Shown here: positions 1 through 12,790 of the stretch, in pieces
How the letters are laid out: every line of letters begins with the position of its first letter
Numbering within the stretch: the stretch's first letter is position 1
Assembly: GCF_031877795.1 (NCBI RefSeq)
Contig: NC_133971.1
Location: forward strand, 84,964,446 to 85,028,445
From: Strix aluco
Taxonomy: Eukaryota; Chordata; Aves; Strigiformes; Strigidae
Length of the DNA stretch: 64,000 nucleotides
Direction of reading: 5' to 3'
Notes under the pieces: generated by a model
What the model was told of the DNA's origin: nothing
The model's input: only the letters and a program-made list of their open reading frames with translations
The model's database searches: none
Position numbers and translations under genes: made by a program

Positions 1-3000
1 TCATAGTTGTAGTATTTTCCTGGAAAAGGCAGGAAACGGTATGAAATTGATAGTTTAGGACCCCAACTCATGTGTGTTATCCCGACACTCCTCCCTCTGA
101 GGCAGGAGCACAGCAGTTTTTCCCAGAAGGCTCTCTTCTTCCTTTCCCAGACCATCACACCCCTTCTGTTCCCTCCCTGGTATCTGCTCCTTCCCCTCTG
201 CTTGGAGGGATGGCATCTCTCCTCCTTCCCCCATCCTCTGCCAGGCTCCGTGACCCAAGGAGGAGCCATCCCCTTCCCAAGGGACATGTGGTCAGCCAAG
301 CGTGGTTCCCCACCACTTAGGACCCACCGTTCCAGAGCATCCTCTCAAACGCCTCCTTGCCCTTGCTCAGGATGTCCGTGTATTTCTGCTGGATCTCTGC
401 ATCCCCGAGCACCTCTGCCATCTTGCACATCATGCAGACAGCTGCCAGCCACAGCCCACCACAGTAGGCACTGCCAGAGCCAAAGGAGAGAAGCATCGGC
501 AACATGGGATACCCCACGGGTTGCACAGACCTCCCACAACAGATGGGGACCATGGTCCCAGTTCTGAGCTACCTCTCCACCCCACACCCCCCATCTCCAA
601 CCCCCACCTGCCTCTCTTGCCCACCTGGCTCCATTTACCACCCATGCATCATACGTCTGGTCAGCAAAGCCACCATTTTCAATGAGTCCATCATTATCTG
701 TGTCAAACTTCAGCTCTGACTCCATCACAGCCTGTGGGAGAGGCAGGAGATGGTGATGCAGCCCCTGCATCCTGGCACCCCCTCACACTCTGCTGGGGAG
801 CATCCATCCTCTCAGGATGTCCCATGTCTCCCGGGGAAGTGGAGACGGGGGATGCCCCATGGTCTGATCTCCTCCCAGTACCTGGCAAACTGGCCACATG
901 TCCCGCAAGTAGAGGGAGTCGTGTGTCAAGTAGTAGTCGCGGTACACCTGTAGCACAAACTTCAGGTTGAGGTCCTTCCAGTCAGCAGTGTCATGCATCA
1001 GGTAGGCATTGACACGCTGCCACGGCTCGTCACCTAAGCAAGGACAGAGCGGATGCAGCAGGGCTGCAAGCAATGAACATCCCCTCTCCTACCCAGGAGC
1101 AAGGTCCCAAGAGTGTTATGATCAAACAGCACTACAGTAATATGTGTGCCCTGTGCCATCTCTAGTGAGAGCAGCCTTCCCACTACGGCTCAGCTTCCTG
1201 CTGTCTGCCTTGCACAAGCTCCATGCAGCATGGTCTTCATCACCATTCCAAACCATCCAAGCTTTTCATTCCCAGAAAACAGTGTATTCCATGCACCATA
1301 CCTCATTCCCACAGCTTGGGAGTTAACTACCCTGAAAAAGTTGTGTGAGCAGTCCTGCACCCCCTCTGCCCCTCAGCAGGCCTGGCCAGACCCCTCACCT
1401 GGATCCCCAATGTCATGTGGCACCACATTCTTCAGCTTCACCTGGGCTGTCTGCCCACACATCAAGTACTGCCGGGGCTGGACATCCTCATTCACCACTG
1501 TGACAGCTGGAGAGGACACAGAGCAAAAGACATTAGAAAGGCAGCAGGCACTGCAGAAGCAAGATCCAAGCACAGGCAGGACCACCTGCACCAGCATGCC
1601 AGGCTGCCCTTTGGGGCTCCGGCTGCAAGATCACAGCCCTCTGCAAAGGGCTGAGGGGACACCAGGCTGCTACCCGTCTCCCCTCAGCAGGGGACATGCA
1701 AGTGTCACCACCCCTTTAAGCCAGGTGGTGGCAGCACCCCGGGCTGGGAGGGAACCTCAGTGGGCTCAGCCCTCCCACAGCCCGTCGAAGGGCTGTGCTC
1801 CACCACTGAGCAGCCTCCAAGCCCGCCCAAAGCACCAGGGTCTTGCAAACAGCTTCATGCTTCTCTGCAAGGGGCACGGAGAGAGCTGGTAAAACCAGGG
1901 ACTCCCCCAGGACAGGTAGAGCCAGCTGTGCACCCCCAATGCGGCAAGACGGCATCCCAGTGCTGGACAGAGAGATGCTGAGAAGCATGTTGGGGATTTG
2001 CAAGTCCTGGGCCCAGCAGAGGAGCTGGAAGGGGACACTGGCTCCATGTCACAGATTTCTATGGACGATGCTGTCCCAAATCCTCCGTCTTTTCCTTAGG
2101 TGAAGGCATCAGCAGGCATCAAGCCAGGGTCTCCAGGGCCAGGGTCTCCTGGGTCACTCACCAATGTCATACTGCAGGCTGATCTGCAGCTTGGGCCACA
2201 GCATGACGAGAGCAAAGGAGGCGTAGAAGTGGACATCGTAGGTGTTGTACATCCGGTACTCCTGGCCTGAAGGACCGGACAGACAGTGAGGGATGGGAGA
2301 CCTGCCACAGGGAAAGGAAAGGAGGGGGAGTCCTCCCTCCCACACAGCCCAGGAGGGTGAGCTCTTTCCCACCACAGGCAGGGGCTCCCACGCAAAGTGG
2401 GTTTTATTCTCTATATATAGCACCCAGGGGTCTGGAGAAGATCTCATGACATATCCTACAGGACTTGGTCCTGCAAGGGGTTTTGCTGTGAACAGAGCTG
2501 CTCCCCACCCATCAGGGTGTGAAAAGCATCCCCATGGCAGGTTACAAGCACCTGGTGACAGCAACGGGGAGGGGTTGAGTTGGGACCATCCATCACATCC
2601 CTGCAAGTTACCTTCCAAATAAGCAAACCTTCCGTACTCCCGCAGGACAGGGAGGAGGTGGGAGAGGCCAGCCCCCTCCGGCCCCTGCAGGTCCTCGGCA
2701 CGGCAGTCCGGGGGCAGCTCCACCCAGATGGTCCCCCCATCCGTCATGAAGTACAGCTCATTGAAGAGGGCTGACTTGTACCAGGAAGGCAGCTGGCTGT
2801 GGGCAACAGGGAAACTCAACCACCGCAGCCGAGGTGATGATGCTCCTGCTCTGACCAGCCCCGGGAGGCCACCGGGAAGGTGCTCCCGTCTACCCTACCT
2901 GTTCTCCAGGATGGGCTTCTGCCACGCTTCGATCTTCCTCTCCCACTCCTCATAGCGCGTCAGGGCGTGATGCGACAGGGCAGGAGCAGCATCACCTCCA

Positions 3001-6000
3001 CTGCCAAAAAAACGGGTGTACCGCCTGCCAAGTGGGGGTTTGGTGAGTACGCTGTGGGCTCAGGCTGGGCCCACCAGCCACAGGAGAGGGCTGGACTATA
3101 GTGAACACCAGAAAAACTCGACTGCTCGAGCAGGGGCACTGAGGCACAGGGGCTGGGGAGAGGGTCCCCTCCGTGAGCTGGCAGAGCCACAGCCACAGCG
3201 AGTGGGTGGCACAAGGCTCCCCAGGCAGTTAGTCAAGCCCAGAGGCAGGGAGAAGGGGGCTTTGGGGACATGAGCCAAGTCCCACAGGAGACAACCCACC
3301 CACCTGACGTGCAGCTTCTCCTTGGAGCCAAAGTGAACACGGGGCATGTCCCAAGCCAGGGCCAGCTCCAGCGTCCTGTGCCCCCGGGCGGGCACCCTGC
3401 AGCTGGCACACACTGCTGCCGCCATCACCTCCCCCTTCTCTGTCAGGCTGCTTTTACCTGTCAGGAAAAAAAAAAAAAAAATATTCACAAGTGACGAAGG
3501 AAGCCTTATGGTGGGATGACTGATGCTCCCACACACCCTGAGGGGGACAAGACTATTTGGGCATGCCCCAGCCCCCTTGCCACCTGGAGGGTACATCCCC
3601 AGGGTTTTAAGGGATGACATTACCGCACGTGAGTAACTGCTTTTTGCAAGCAGGAAAAAATACCTGCCATGGGTGGAGGGGTTAAAAAAGTAAGTCATCA
3701 AAGCACAGGAACAAATCAGGCAGGAAAAGCCACCAGGCACGAGTGGAAGGGACAGCATCCCATGACTTCGTTACTGCACTGCAGTTACACAGAGACACTG
3801 TGACTTTCTAGTGACAGTCATCGTTTCCAGTTTTTTGCAGGGTGCTTGAACTGTGCCCGTATTTAAGAAAGGCCCTGAGGCGGCTGGATAATTATATGCT
3901 AGTTCTGACATGTGTACCAGGTAAACTCATTAAAGCAACAATTTTAACAGAAGCACTGATCCTGACTATGATAATGCCTGGCACGCATGAAGGAAAACCA
4001 CATCCCAATAGCCTGGAGAGCTGAATGCATCTAGGCAGGAAACTTAGTTTTCCGGAAATATTTATGTAAACGCTTTATTGACATGATTTAAGCTTCAAGA
4101 AATCTTTCAAAGGCCCAGTGCCAGCATCATCCTTGCTCAAAAGCTGGCAGAGACGTTACGCAAATGGTCACCCTTTATCGCAGTAAGAGGTTAGCAGCAA
4201 GGGCTGGGAGATGCCACCCTGCTTCAAGGCTTCTGCCAAGGGAGCGAGCAGACAACTGAGGATGACGCAGAAGTATCAAGGTAATATGAGAGACTTTCAG
4301 GGAACTGATACAGTAACAAGAGGACAGCAAGTGATGGCATCACCAAACCCCAAGGAGTGCTAGATGGCCACTAGAACAAATCTGACGGGCCCAGCTCGCA
4401 GATCTGGCAATGGGAACTCAGGGAAGGTGGCTGAGCATCACCCTGGCTACTCAGTAGAAATCTCAACCCAGTGTGCAACCCTACACAGACTAAGAAGATA
4501 CTGGCATGTGCAATTAAGATGGCCGAGAACAGCCCTTAGGTGATGCAAACAGCTAATGGAGAACCACAACAAGGACAGTGTGACAAGCAATGGCAAATCT
4601 GGATACAGCCCAAAGCTGGAAACAAGCCGCAGCATCAGTGAGAGCTTTTTGCAATGGCACCGAGGTGGCTAGAGGAAGGGAAATCCACTCTTGCTTGGGT
4701 GCCCTGTGCCCCGTGACCAGCGTGGCCACCAGTTCCCCCTCCAACCGTCCCACGGAGGACAGAGGGACTCACCGGCAGGGGAATCCAGCCTGCCATCCTG
4801 CAGGAGGTCCTGCCACACCTCTCTACCTGATCCCATGGGATTGAATGCCGTGAGGTGGGTGACTCCTGTGCCAGCCTGGGGAAGGGAAGAGCATCATCAG
4901 GGGCCAGTAGTTTTGAGGGGCAGAGGCAGGTCCCACCCCCAACAACTCTGGGACCCCACACTCACTCCCCACGTTCTGTCCAGCAATGCTAACTCCAAAC
5001 CTACTCACCTGCTGTCCTGAAAGCTTCACCCATAGCTTCTCTCCTGCACCCACCCCCAAAAAGGGTGCCCTCAGGGAATGTCCCCACTCCTGCTCCTGCA
5101 GTCAGGCAAGCGCTGAGGACCGATGCTGACCCCAACCCATCACACATCCATCCTTTACCAGCTGCCTGGAAGCAGCTCTGCCACATTCAGCAGGGCTGTA
5201 CAACCTCCTCCAACAGGAGCCACATCAGCGGTGCCAGACCTTTACCTTCTCCCGGGCGGAGATGGCGAGGGTGAAGGGGTTCACGCGTGTGCAGTGGTGC
5301 AGCAGGACTCCAGCAACCCGCTCGCCCTCCTTCTCAAAGGCAAAGGGCTCGTTCCAGTGCCCTCCGCTCCTGTCCTCCTTTGTTCCCGTGCCATTCTGCA
5401 GGCTGAACATGATGGAAACGTCCACATCCTCATCCCTCTCATTCTCCACCTCCCAGATGAATACTCCCACCGGCAGACTGGAGTCCTGGCAGAGACAGAC
5501 AATGCTGTGTATAGGGCTGGTGCTCCATGGTTACTTATCAGAGCATCACTTCTCCCGCTGCTGGGGAGACCACGCAGGATGCAGCGGGAACAAGAGCACC
5601 AGGAACAACTCAGTCTTGGAGTCCATTGCCAAGCTGGGAAGCAGCAGCCGAAGCAGAGGAATTTAGGGGGCAGGCAATACAAAAATCAGATCGCAAGCCC
5701 TGGCCTAGCAAACCCCACACAGCGCAACACACATGGAAAGCAATGTTTAAGGCTCAGACAGGTGTCTCACCACCCATCTGCTCAACAGGTTGATACAGGC
5801 TCACGTGCTTTGCTGGGGTAAGAGGAAGGTCAGCCTTGTCAGCAGTGCAGCCTGACGCCCTTGCCCAGGGCTGGGAGCAAGCAGGAGCAGCATGCAGGAG
5901 CAGCGAGGCATCCCTTGCTGCCATTCCGAGCTTCCGCATTGCTGCGGGGGTTCCTCCTGCCTGGGAGCATTGCTGAGCTGAGACATGTTAAAAATGTTGG

Positions 6001-9000
6001 GAAAGCCCAGCTGGGAAAGCCCAGCTAATAAGCAGCTCTTCCTTTGGGGATGGCAGGCAAAAGCCAGCAAAAACACTCTCAGGAACACTCAGCTGACAAA
6101 CCAACCCACAAGTACAGGCTGAGGGTTTCCCAGAATGCTACCACCGGATCCTCTGGGTGGTAAGGCCACAGCTCTGGACCTGCCATTCCAGGTGGACAGG
6201 TGCTGGGATAGTCACAGGACAAAACCAAAAGCAGGGAACAAGCAATACAAATAGTCAAAGCATAAGTCAGAGGAGAAAGGAGCAGCTCCCAGAGCTAAGC
6301 AGAAGGAAAAAGGGATAACTCTTCCAGCACCAACTGTCCCAGGAGGGGTAAAGCCTTCCAGGGTCCCTCTGCTATACACCTGGTAGCTAGCACTAGGGAC
6401 AGGGTCTTAGGATGGAAGAGACCAGGCTGGGAAAGAACATTAACAAGTTGGCAAGCCTGATTGTCTTCAGGCAATGCTGAGCTGGGCAGGAAGGACAAGG
6501 AACTCCTCTACTGCAGCATCCCCAGAGGCACAGGCCATGCTCTGGGGTCAAAAATTCACCAGCTCCAAGCCTCTGCTACCAAAACGGTACACATCGAGCA
6601 TCACACAGTACAGCCCTGTTTCTGCTGTGCCAAACCTTTCCCCCTTTCCATGCAGGCAGCTCTGCCACATCCCTGCCAACCTGCTCCATAAGAGCCGTGC
6701 TGCTGCGAGGCAGCGTGGCCCGGTGCTCCCATGGGGACAGGCTGACCAGCGAGGAGCCACCACCTCCTTACCTTATAGTCGTGGGGGATGACGGGAGAGA
6801 CCTGGCGGCAAGTGAGCACCACGTTTTGCCCTGGCAGCTCGTAGACCATCCAGGCACGGGGGTACAGGGCATGGTAGAAGGCATAGTGGCCACAGTAGCC
6901 CCAGTTCCATCCCTGCAGAGTGCTGGGTCTCTCCACGGACAAGACCTGCTGGTAAACCGTCTGTCCCTTGCAACGCAGGCACACGGTGAACTGGGGAAAA
7001 GAGGAGCATGTGGAGGGGGTGAGATGAGCCCAAGAGCAGATGCCTCAGCCACCCAGGCTGCTGCAGTGCCACCTGCAGCCCTTGCAGACCCTGCCGCACC
7101 TACCTGGTCAGCGATGACCGTTTCGTAGTGATAAATGCCAGGGTTCAGCTGCCAGCGGCAGAACTCGCCCCGCCAGCCACGGGTGATGGTGCCTCCTCCG
7201 ATCCCGCCCAGCGGGCACCCTGGCAAAAACACCAGAAATTAGCACTCCTGTTCCTCCCCGTGGTGGGATCTATCTCAAGGACCCCCCATGCAGCCCTGAG
7301 GACCCCTCAGCACTGCCCATACCGCAGCAGCTCCCTGACCCACTCCCTGGTCTAGCACCTTGATGGCCCCATGTGAATCCCTGCCCACCCAGCACATTGG
7401 GCATTGCACCACCCCAGTGCCCAAACTGGAGGCTGACCATAGATCTGCTGCAGAGGAACGGCACACAAGAGGTCAATGAATGCAGATTTCTTCTCTATGC
7501 GGGTCTTCTTGTACCACCACCTGAAGTATCTGCAAGGGAAGGAGAGGTATGAAAGAAGATGAAAGTAGGTGTCACTGTCCCTTCAGTGTAACTGTGTAGG
7601 ATGTGACCAGCACATGTTGCAGTTGCCTCTCTTGTAGAGATGAGCCACGGGAACCTGTGTCCCAGGGCGCACATTGTCAGTCAGCAGACACAAGCAGGCA
7701 GAGTTCTGGCAGCTCAGGGCGGCCTGCAAGGGCACAGTGTGAAAACAGAGCACTCCAATACCTGAGAGCAGGGCTCCAAGTTCGTGCAGGGGCAGGAGGC
7801 TCTTCCAGATGCCCATGGAGAAGTGGGAATGCACACAAGGACCACCGCCACCACCACCTCCATGACTGGTAGGGCATGTCCTGCTAAGTAAGGTCTGGGA
7901 GCAGAGGCACGAACCCAGAGAAGCCATACGCTGCTCCAGGGACATGAGCCTTGCTCTTCCACCTCCACATCCTCATTGTCACACACAGCCCTGCCCCATC
8001 CCAGTGCCACATCGCTGGGGACAGATGGCATGGGGCAGCCTTGCCCTGGAGGAGGTGATGCTGTCTGCAGCTGGCAGGATCCTGGGGACTCACCTCCACT
8101 CGCATGTCAGCTGTGCAGCTAGGCACTGCCCATCAGATAATTTCTCACCCAAAGGCCTGGGAATCAAGAGACACCCAAACAGGGTCACACCTGCACCTGG
8201 GTGTGCCAGCACCACTCCGGGCAAGAGGAGCAGGGCTGGGCTCCGAGTCAGCGCTCGTAAAGGACTGGCTTTTGCTAATGAACCGCCCCAAGTTAAATCT
8301 TCCATACAGAGACAATTAGCATATGGAAACCAGTTACCAGACCAGAATAAGCTGCTGAACTTCCCCCAGCAAACAGACAGGCAAGACCCAACCTGGGTGC
8401 CAGGTGGGTGGCAGGGGCAGAGGAGCCCCTGGGGTGGGCAATGTCCCTGAGCTATCTGCAGGCACTGACGCCGTACTGCCGAGCAGAGAAAGCCACCCCA
8501 GCCAGGAGCACACAGCCTGTCCTGCTCCGATGGCGCATGGGATGCAGAGCCCAGGCAATGGACAATGGGTGAGCACTAATTCCCTGGGACATGTACCCCC
8601 AGAAGCAAGGGGGAGAGGCTCCTCCATGACACCCCCTGCTCCTACACACTCCTCCCTAACAAAAACAACCCACATTTGCCTTTTTGGCTGCGTGGTCACT
8701 GGACGTTCACCTTCATTCACCAACATCTGAGGTCCCCAGATCCTTCTCAGTGTAAGATTTTCCAGGTTGCAGTCTCACAGGACCTGACTGCAGCCCACTC
8801 TCCATTCCTACGTACTCACCTTCACATTTGACTGTTTAAGGACATTTTGCCTGCAGAGGTCCAGAGCACCACAAGAACCAGCCCGTCCTGCACGACCGCC
8901 CTGAATCAGGGCCTGCCTCTATCTTCAAGCTACATCTGCTGTGACTGCTCTTCTCCCAGTTGAGACAGCCCTGGCGTTATGCTGCCGAGACAAGGTTTTG

Positions 9001-11725
9001 GCAGTGTGCGCACTCTCTCTCTCTCAAGGAAATTATTTTCTTTTCAACCCAGCGTCAGGGAACCAACCCAGCTGCTTCCCCAGCAGGTTTCCAGTGATGG
9101 AAAATAAGGTGCCCAGGCAGAGCGGCTGTGGCATGGCACGTCGGGACATCCTGGCTCCTTGGAAAGGAAGTGATGGAGGGATTTCAAAAAGCAGTTTTTC
9201 CAGGAGCATGCAGTAGGAAAGGTTTGGGATTTACAGCCAGCCACTGCCTGAGCTGTTTGCCATCTCAATAGCAAACTCTTCCCCTGACAGCTTCTCCCAA
9301 AAAATCACACAAACCAAGAGGAGAAGGTGGTCGATGCCCAGTTGCTGGCTGTTAACAGCTTTGCCAGCGTTGCAGAATAACCAGGAGAAAGTCTTCACGT
9401 TCTGCAGCGCCAAAAGCTCTGCCAGGGCTGGAGGGCATTTCTTTCCCTTCAAATTGGCAGTGGAATGAAAACCTGTCCAGGCATCACCCAGCTGTGCCAG
9501 ATCCGTGCCATGACCCCCTCCCGGGGCATGCCAGCCACCGCTGCGAAAACCTGCCTGCACCTCTCCTCCAGCCCCAGTCCAGACATCCACACAACCTTTT
9601 CTTTCCAGATTTGCAGCTGTGGTTGTTCCCACGAAGGATTTTCCCTGACGAGCCCCGATTAACAAAAATCCCACCCCAGGGCTGTCAACACCCCCAGCCA
9701 CGTCACCTGCAGCAGGGACTGGGCCTGCAGGAGAGGACAACCATCATCAGCCAGAGGTCTAACTCAGCAGGACACCAGATCAACCCAGGATGTGGTGGCT
9801 CCTCTGTGGGTCCTAGACTTCCTCTGCTGAAGATATGCAGCAACCCCAAGGCGCTCCCAGCCGTCTCAGGAGGTACGAGCACCTGCACCAGATGACGTTT
9901 CACTTGATGCACCAAGCCATACCAGATTTTGAGAGCACCCCTAGGATGGGTGCCGAGAGAGGGGTGCTGTTCATCATGGGTCATTTGGGAGAGAGCACGC
10001 CAACCTGCAGGGCTCCAGAGGTCCAGTTCCACGAGCCATGCCACAGGACTGAGCTCCTGGCTCCTCTTGCAGTACAGGCACCCAGGTTTCCATCCGCTGG
10101 CTGCCTCCACCACGCAGACACACGGGTGCCCACCAATGCCAGGAGCATGCAGCCTCCCACACTTCCTCGCATCCCTGCATTAGCTGCCCTTCATCAACCA
10201 ACACTGCTGCCCTAATGTTTTAATTCAAACCCACACGGGTATTTCTTGTCACCATGCCCTTCCTCTCCTTCACTCTCTAGGTTGGAGTCTCCTTACCAGA
10301 AAGCTTTGCCCTGCACAAGTATTTTGAAGTGACAACCATTCTACCTCCTAGAATTTGTACAGGGGAAGAGGCAGTAGTTTGACTTTTAGCTGTTGGTTTT
10401 GAACCTTAAAACCTTTTTCTAGGACTGATACAAGCCACTTCCATTCCAAGACCCCAATGGGAACAGGCCGGGAGTGGCCTCCCCAGGCTGGCATAGAGGC
10501 GGTCACCTCTCCACCCCGCTCACCCCACCAGGACTTCACACTCATCCCCAACCGGCCACGGTGGCTGTTCCAGCAGCTTTTATCTCCTGTTCAGGATCCA
10601 TGCTTTCCCACCCCGGATGTCCAGGCGCAAGCCAGGATGTCTTAGGTCAGACCTGCATGCCATGCACCCCGAAGCAGTTGGCTATCTGCCCCTTCATCAG
10701 GCTTTGCAGGAACCAGCTTTGCAAGCAGCAACCTCCAAGGACACTGAGCAGGAAAAAAGCTCAGAAAATGGAGGCAGGAGATATAAAGCAAGCACAAGGA
10801 AATAAATCACACTGTCATCGGTTTCAATGTTCAGCCTGATGGGTACACAAACACCGCCAGCACCCGGGCAGCAGTTCTAAAGGTTAAAATAACACTGTTG
10901 TTTCTCACATGCGTTTTTCCTGGTTACTTCCAGCTCACCCCAACACAAAGTCAGGAGAAGTCCCCATTCCCAAACCTGCTATAGTGCACAGCATTGCAAA
11001 ATCCTCCCAATTAACCTCAAGTTTAATCTCCATCTGCTGAAAGGCACCTTATGCAAGGGGCTGAGCTCCTGACACTGGCCAGGGAAGATGTGGCAATGAT
11101 GGGCACCGGCAACAAGCCTCGGGGTGCTCCCCCCCTCCCCCTCGCCCCCAGAAGCGATGCCCCAACCCCTCCCAGCCGCTGCTCGGTTTTGGGGAGCCCG
11201 AGCGCTGGGTGCTGCCCCTAAGCCGGCTTTGCCCAGTCTGCACCAGTGCTCCCAGTGCTGGCACCAGGCAGGCGGGTGGGTGCCGGCAGCTCGGGGCGGG
11301 AGGACAGCGGCTCCCGCCAGCCCGGGGCCTTCCGTGATCCGCCGGACTCTGCCTTCCGTGCACCGGGGCATCGCCGCTGCCTCCCCGGTACAAGCCGCCC
11401 GCAGCACCGAGGGGCTCGCCTGCGGCGCGGCGCTTCCACACCGCCCCCCGCGACACCCCCTGCCCCTTCCTCCCCGCTCCCGGGGCGTTCCCGGACCCCG
11501 TTTCCCCCCACCCACCCCCCCGTACCGCAAGCCGAGGCCGATATGCCGCAGGACGTCGCGGAGCGGCACGTCGGCGGCGCCGTAGGGCTGCCGCGGCTCC
11601 TCGAAGCGGTGCGCCAGGCAGACGCGCCAGCCGGCCGCCGCCACGCCGCGGCCCCGCGCCGCCCCCTCGTACCGCCGCACCAGCGGCCCCGACGCCGCCG
11701 CCTCCGCCGCTGCCGCCGCCGCCAT
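1..11725 (-). CDS. GBA2: GBA2, non-lysosomal glucosylceramidase (3' end outside window)
   Basis: Hydrolyses glucosylceramide to glucose and ceramide outside the lysosome, on ER/Golgi/plasma-membrane surfaces (GH116 family). Fourteen coding exons read right to left: 11526-11725, 7438-7529, 7104-7219, 6772-6990, 5246-5485, 4773-4875, 3304-3457, 2899-3024, 2612-2796, 2162-2266, 1399-1506, 882-1033, 625-731 and 328-470. All have GT-AG borders, and phases join without a break over 2,050 nt (683 codons plus one base). Family hallmarks seen: [18 protein letters not shown], then FNELYF (human nucleophile Glu527 lies in this motif) and [14 protein letters not shown] (region of human acid/base Asp677); the human residue numbers are from memory. 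The remaining C-terminal exons (human ...RYYNYDSS onward) are not in bases 1-327, so the gene runs off the left edge. The N-terminus is short and alanine-rich compared with mammals. It is head to head with RGP1 across a CpG island. Confidence 0.97.
3828..4035 (+). mobile_element. Degraded CR1-type LINE fragment (reverse transcriptase part)
   Basis: Lies in the GBA2 intron between the exons at 3304-3457 and 4773-4875, in opposite orientation to the gene. One frame reads [19 protein letters not shown], resembling the CR1 reverse-transcriptase stretch NYRPVSLTSVPGKxMEQIxL. Just upstream, another frame gives a P-V-F-K-K-G-like stretch as in CR1. Frames are shifted relative to each other and stops are present, so it is an old, dead copy. 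No CR1 3' tail octamer repeat was seen, and its ends are unclear. Confidence 0.55.
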
Positions 11726-12450
11726 CGCCACCCCCGCCCCGCGCGCGCCCTCTTCACCGCGCGCGCCGCCGCGCCACGCCCCGCCCCGCCCCGCCCGCGC
11801 CCCCGGGGCACGGCGCCCCGCGCGCCGCCGAGCGCGTCCGGAAACCCGGGCCCGCCCCGCCGCCGGCCACACCGGCGATCCCCGGGGCGACCGACCGAGC
11901 GGCGCCCGAGCGCCGGCCGAGAGCTGCCGAGCGAGACCCGAGCGCTCCCGAGAGCTCCCGAGCGCTGCCGAGCGCTGCCCGAGCGCTGCCCGAGCGCTGC
12001 CCGAGAGCTCCCGAGCGGTGGCCGAGAACTGCCGAGCGCTACCCGAGCGCTGCCGAGCGCTGCCCGAGCGCTGCCCGAGAGCTCCCGAGCGCTGCCCGAG
12101 AGCTGCCGAGAGCTCCCGAGCGCTGCCGAGCGCTGCCCGAGAGTTCCCGAGCGAGACCCGAGCGCTCCCGAGCAGACCCCGAGTCCCGCCGAGCCCGTCG
12201 GGAGAGCCGCTGAGCGGCCGAGGGGAAGCCGGGCCCGGAGTGGCGCGGGGCGGCGAGCGGGGCCTGTGCGGGGCGGTGAGTGGGGCCGGGGCGGCCTGGG
12301 GCGGGCGCTGCGCGGGGCGTGCGGGCCTGTGTCCCTGGTGGGCGCTGACGTTTGTGTGTTTGCCCCTGAGTCCCCCGGGTTGGGGGTGGCAGGGTTGTCC
12401 CTCACCCCCCGAGGTATGTCCTGACCGCCGCGATGTCTGTGTCGGGCCGA
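11100..12450. promoter_or_regulatory. CpG-island bidirectional promoter of GBA2 and RGP1
   Basis: Extremely GC- and CpG-rich DNA covers GBA2 coding exon 1 and the inferred RGP1 5' leader. The two genes diverge here with about 1.07 kb between their ATG codons. No TATA box is evident, as usual for such housekeeping promoters. A good splice donor (GTGAGT at 12276) following a G/C-rich segment suggests a non-coding RGP1 first exon ending at 12275, joined to the coding exon that begins at 12767. The transcription start sites themselves cannot be read from sequence. Confidence 0.75.
11905..12190. repeat. GC-rich minisatellite (10-11 bp unit) in the shared promoter
   Basis: About 25 tandem variants of a unit like CGAGCGCTGCC, alternating with CGAGAGCTCCC. 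Units contain the palindromes AGCGCT and GAGCTC. Because the unit length is mostly not a multiple of three, all frames stay open and produce long Ser/Arg/Ala/Leu-rich ORFs with no protein resemblance. It lies between the GBA2 start codon and the inferred RGP1 leader. Confidence 0.85.
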
Positions 12451-12506
12451 GGGAGGTGGGGGGTGTATGTGTGTGTGTGGCCAGGGCTGGGCGTGTGTTC
12501 CCTGCA

Positions 12507-12510
<4 letters not shown>

Positions 12511-12544
<34 letters not shown>
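12511..12544. repeat. (TG)n microsatellite
   Basis: About 17 uninterrupted TG dinucleotides in the first RGP1 intron, a likely polymorphic site. Confidence 0.95.
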
Positions 12545-12545
<1 letters not shown>

Positions 12546-12790
12546 CGGGGGCTGCCTCTGCCCCCCCCCGCCCGTGTGTGTGTCTCCGTGTGTGTGCACA
12601 AGGCCAGGGCTGTCCCTGACCGCTGTATGTGTCCGTGTGCTGCCCCTAGAGATGGGGCTCTCTCTGACCCACCCCGTGCATATGCCCGGCCTGGCTGTTG
12701 CTGTCCCCCCTCTGTTACAGCGCCCAGACCTCTCTCTGTGCCCACCGTTGGGGTTTTTTTTGGCAGGTGCGCAGCAGGGCTGTCCAAGCC

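Noticed and set aside
1-327. Next GBA2 coding exon
   Set aside because: No minus-strand frame here resembles the residues that follow the exon at 328-470, so this is intron and the rest lies outside.
10979-12787. 602-codon minus-strand ORF containing GBA2 exon 1
   Set aside because: Only the exon 1 part matches GBA2. The rest is open because of CpG-rich DNA and the 10-11 bp minisatellite, and the ORF runs through the exon 1 splice donor.
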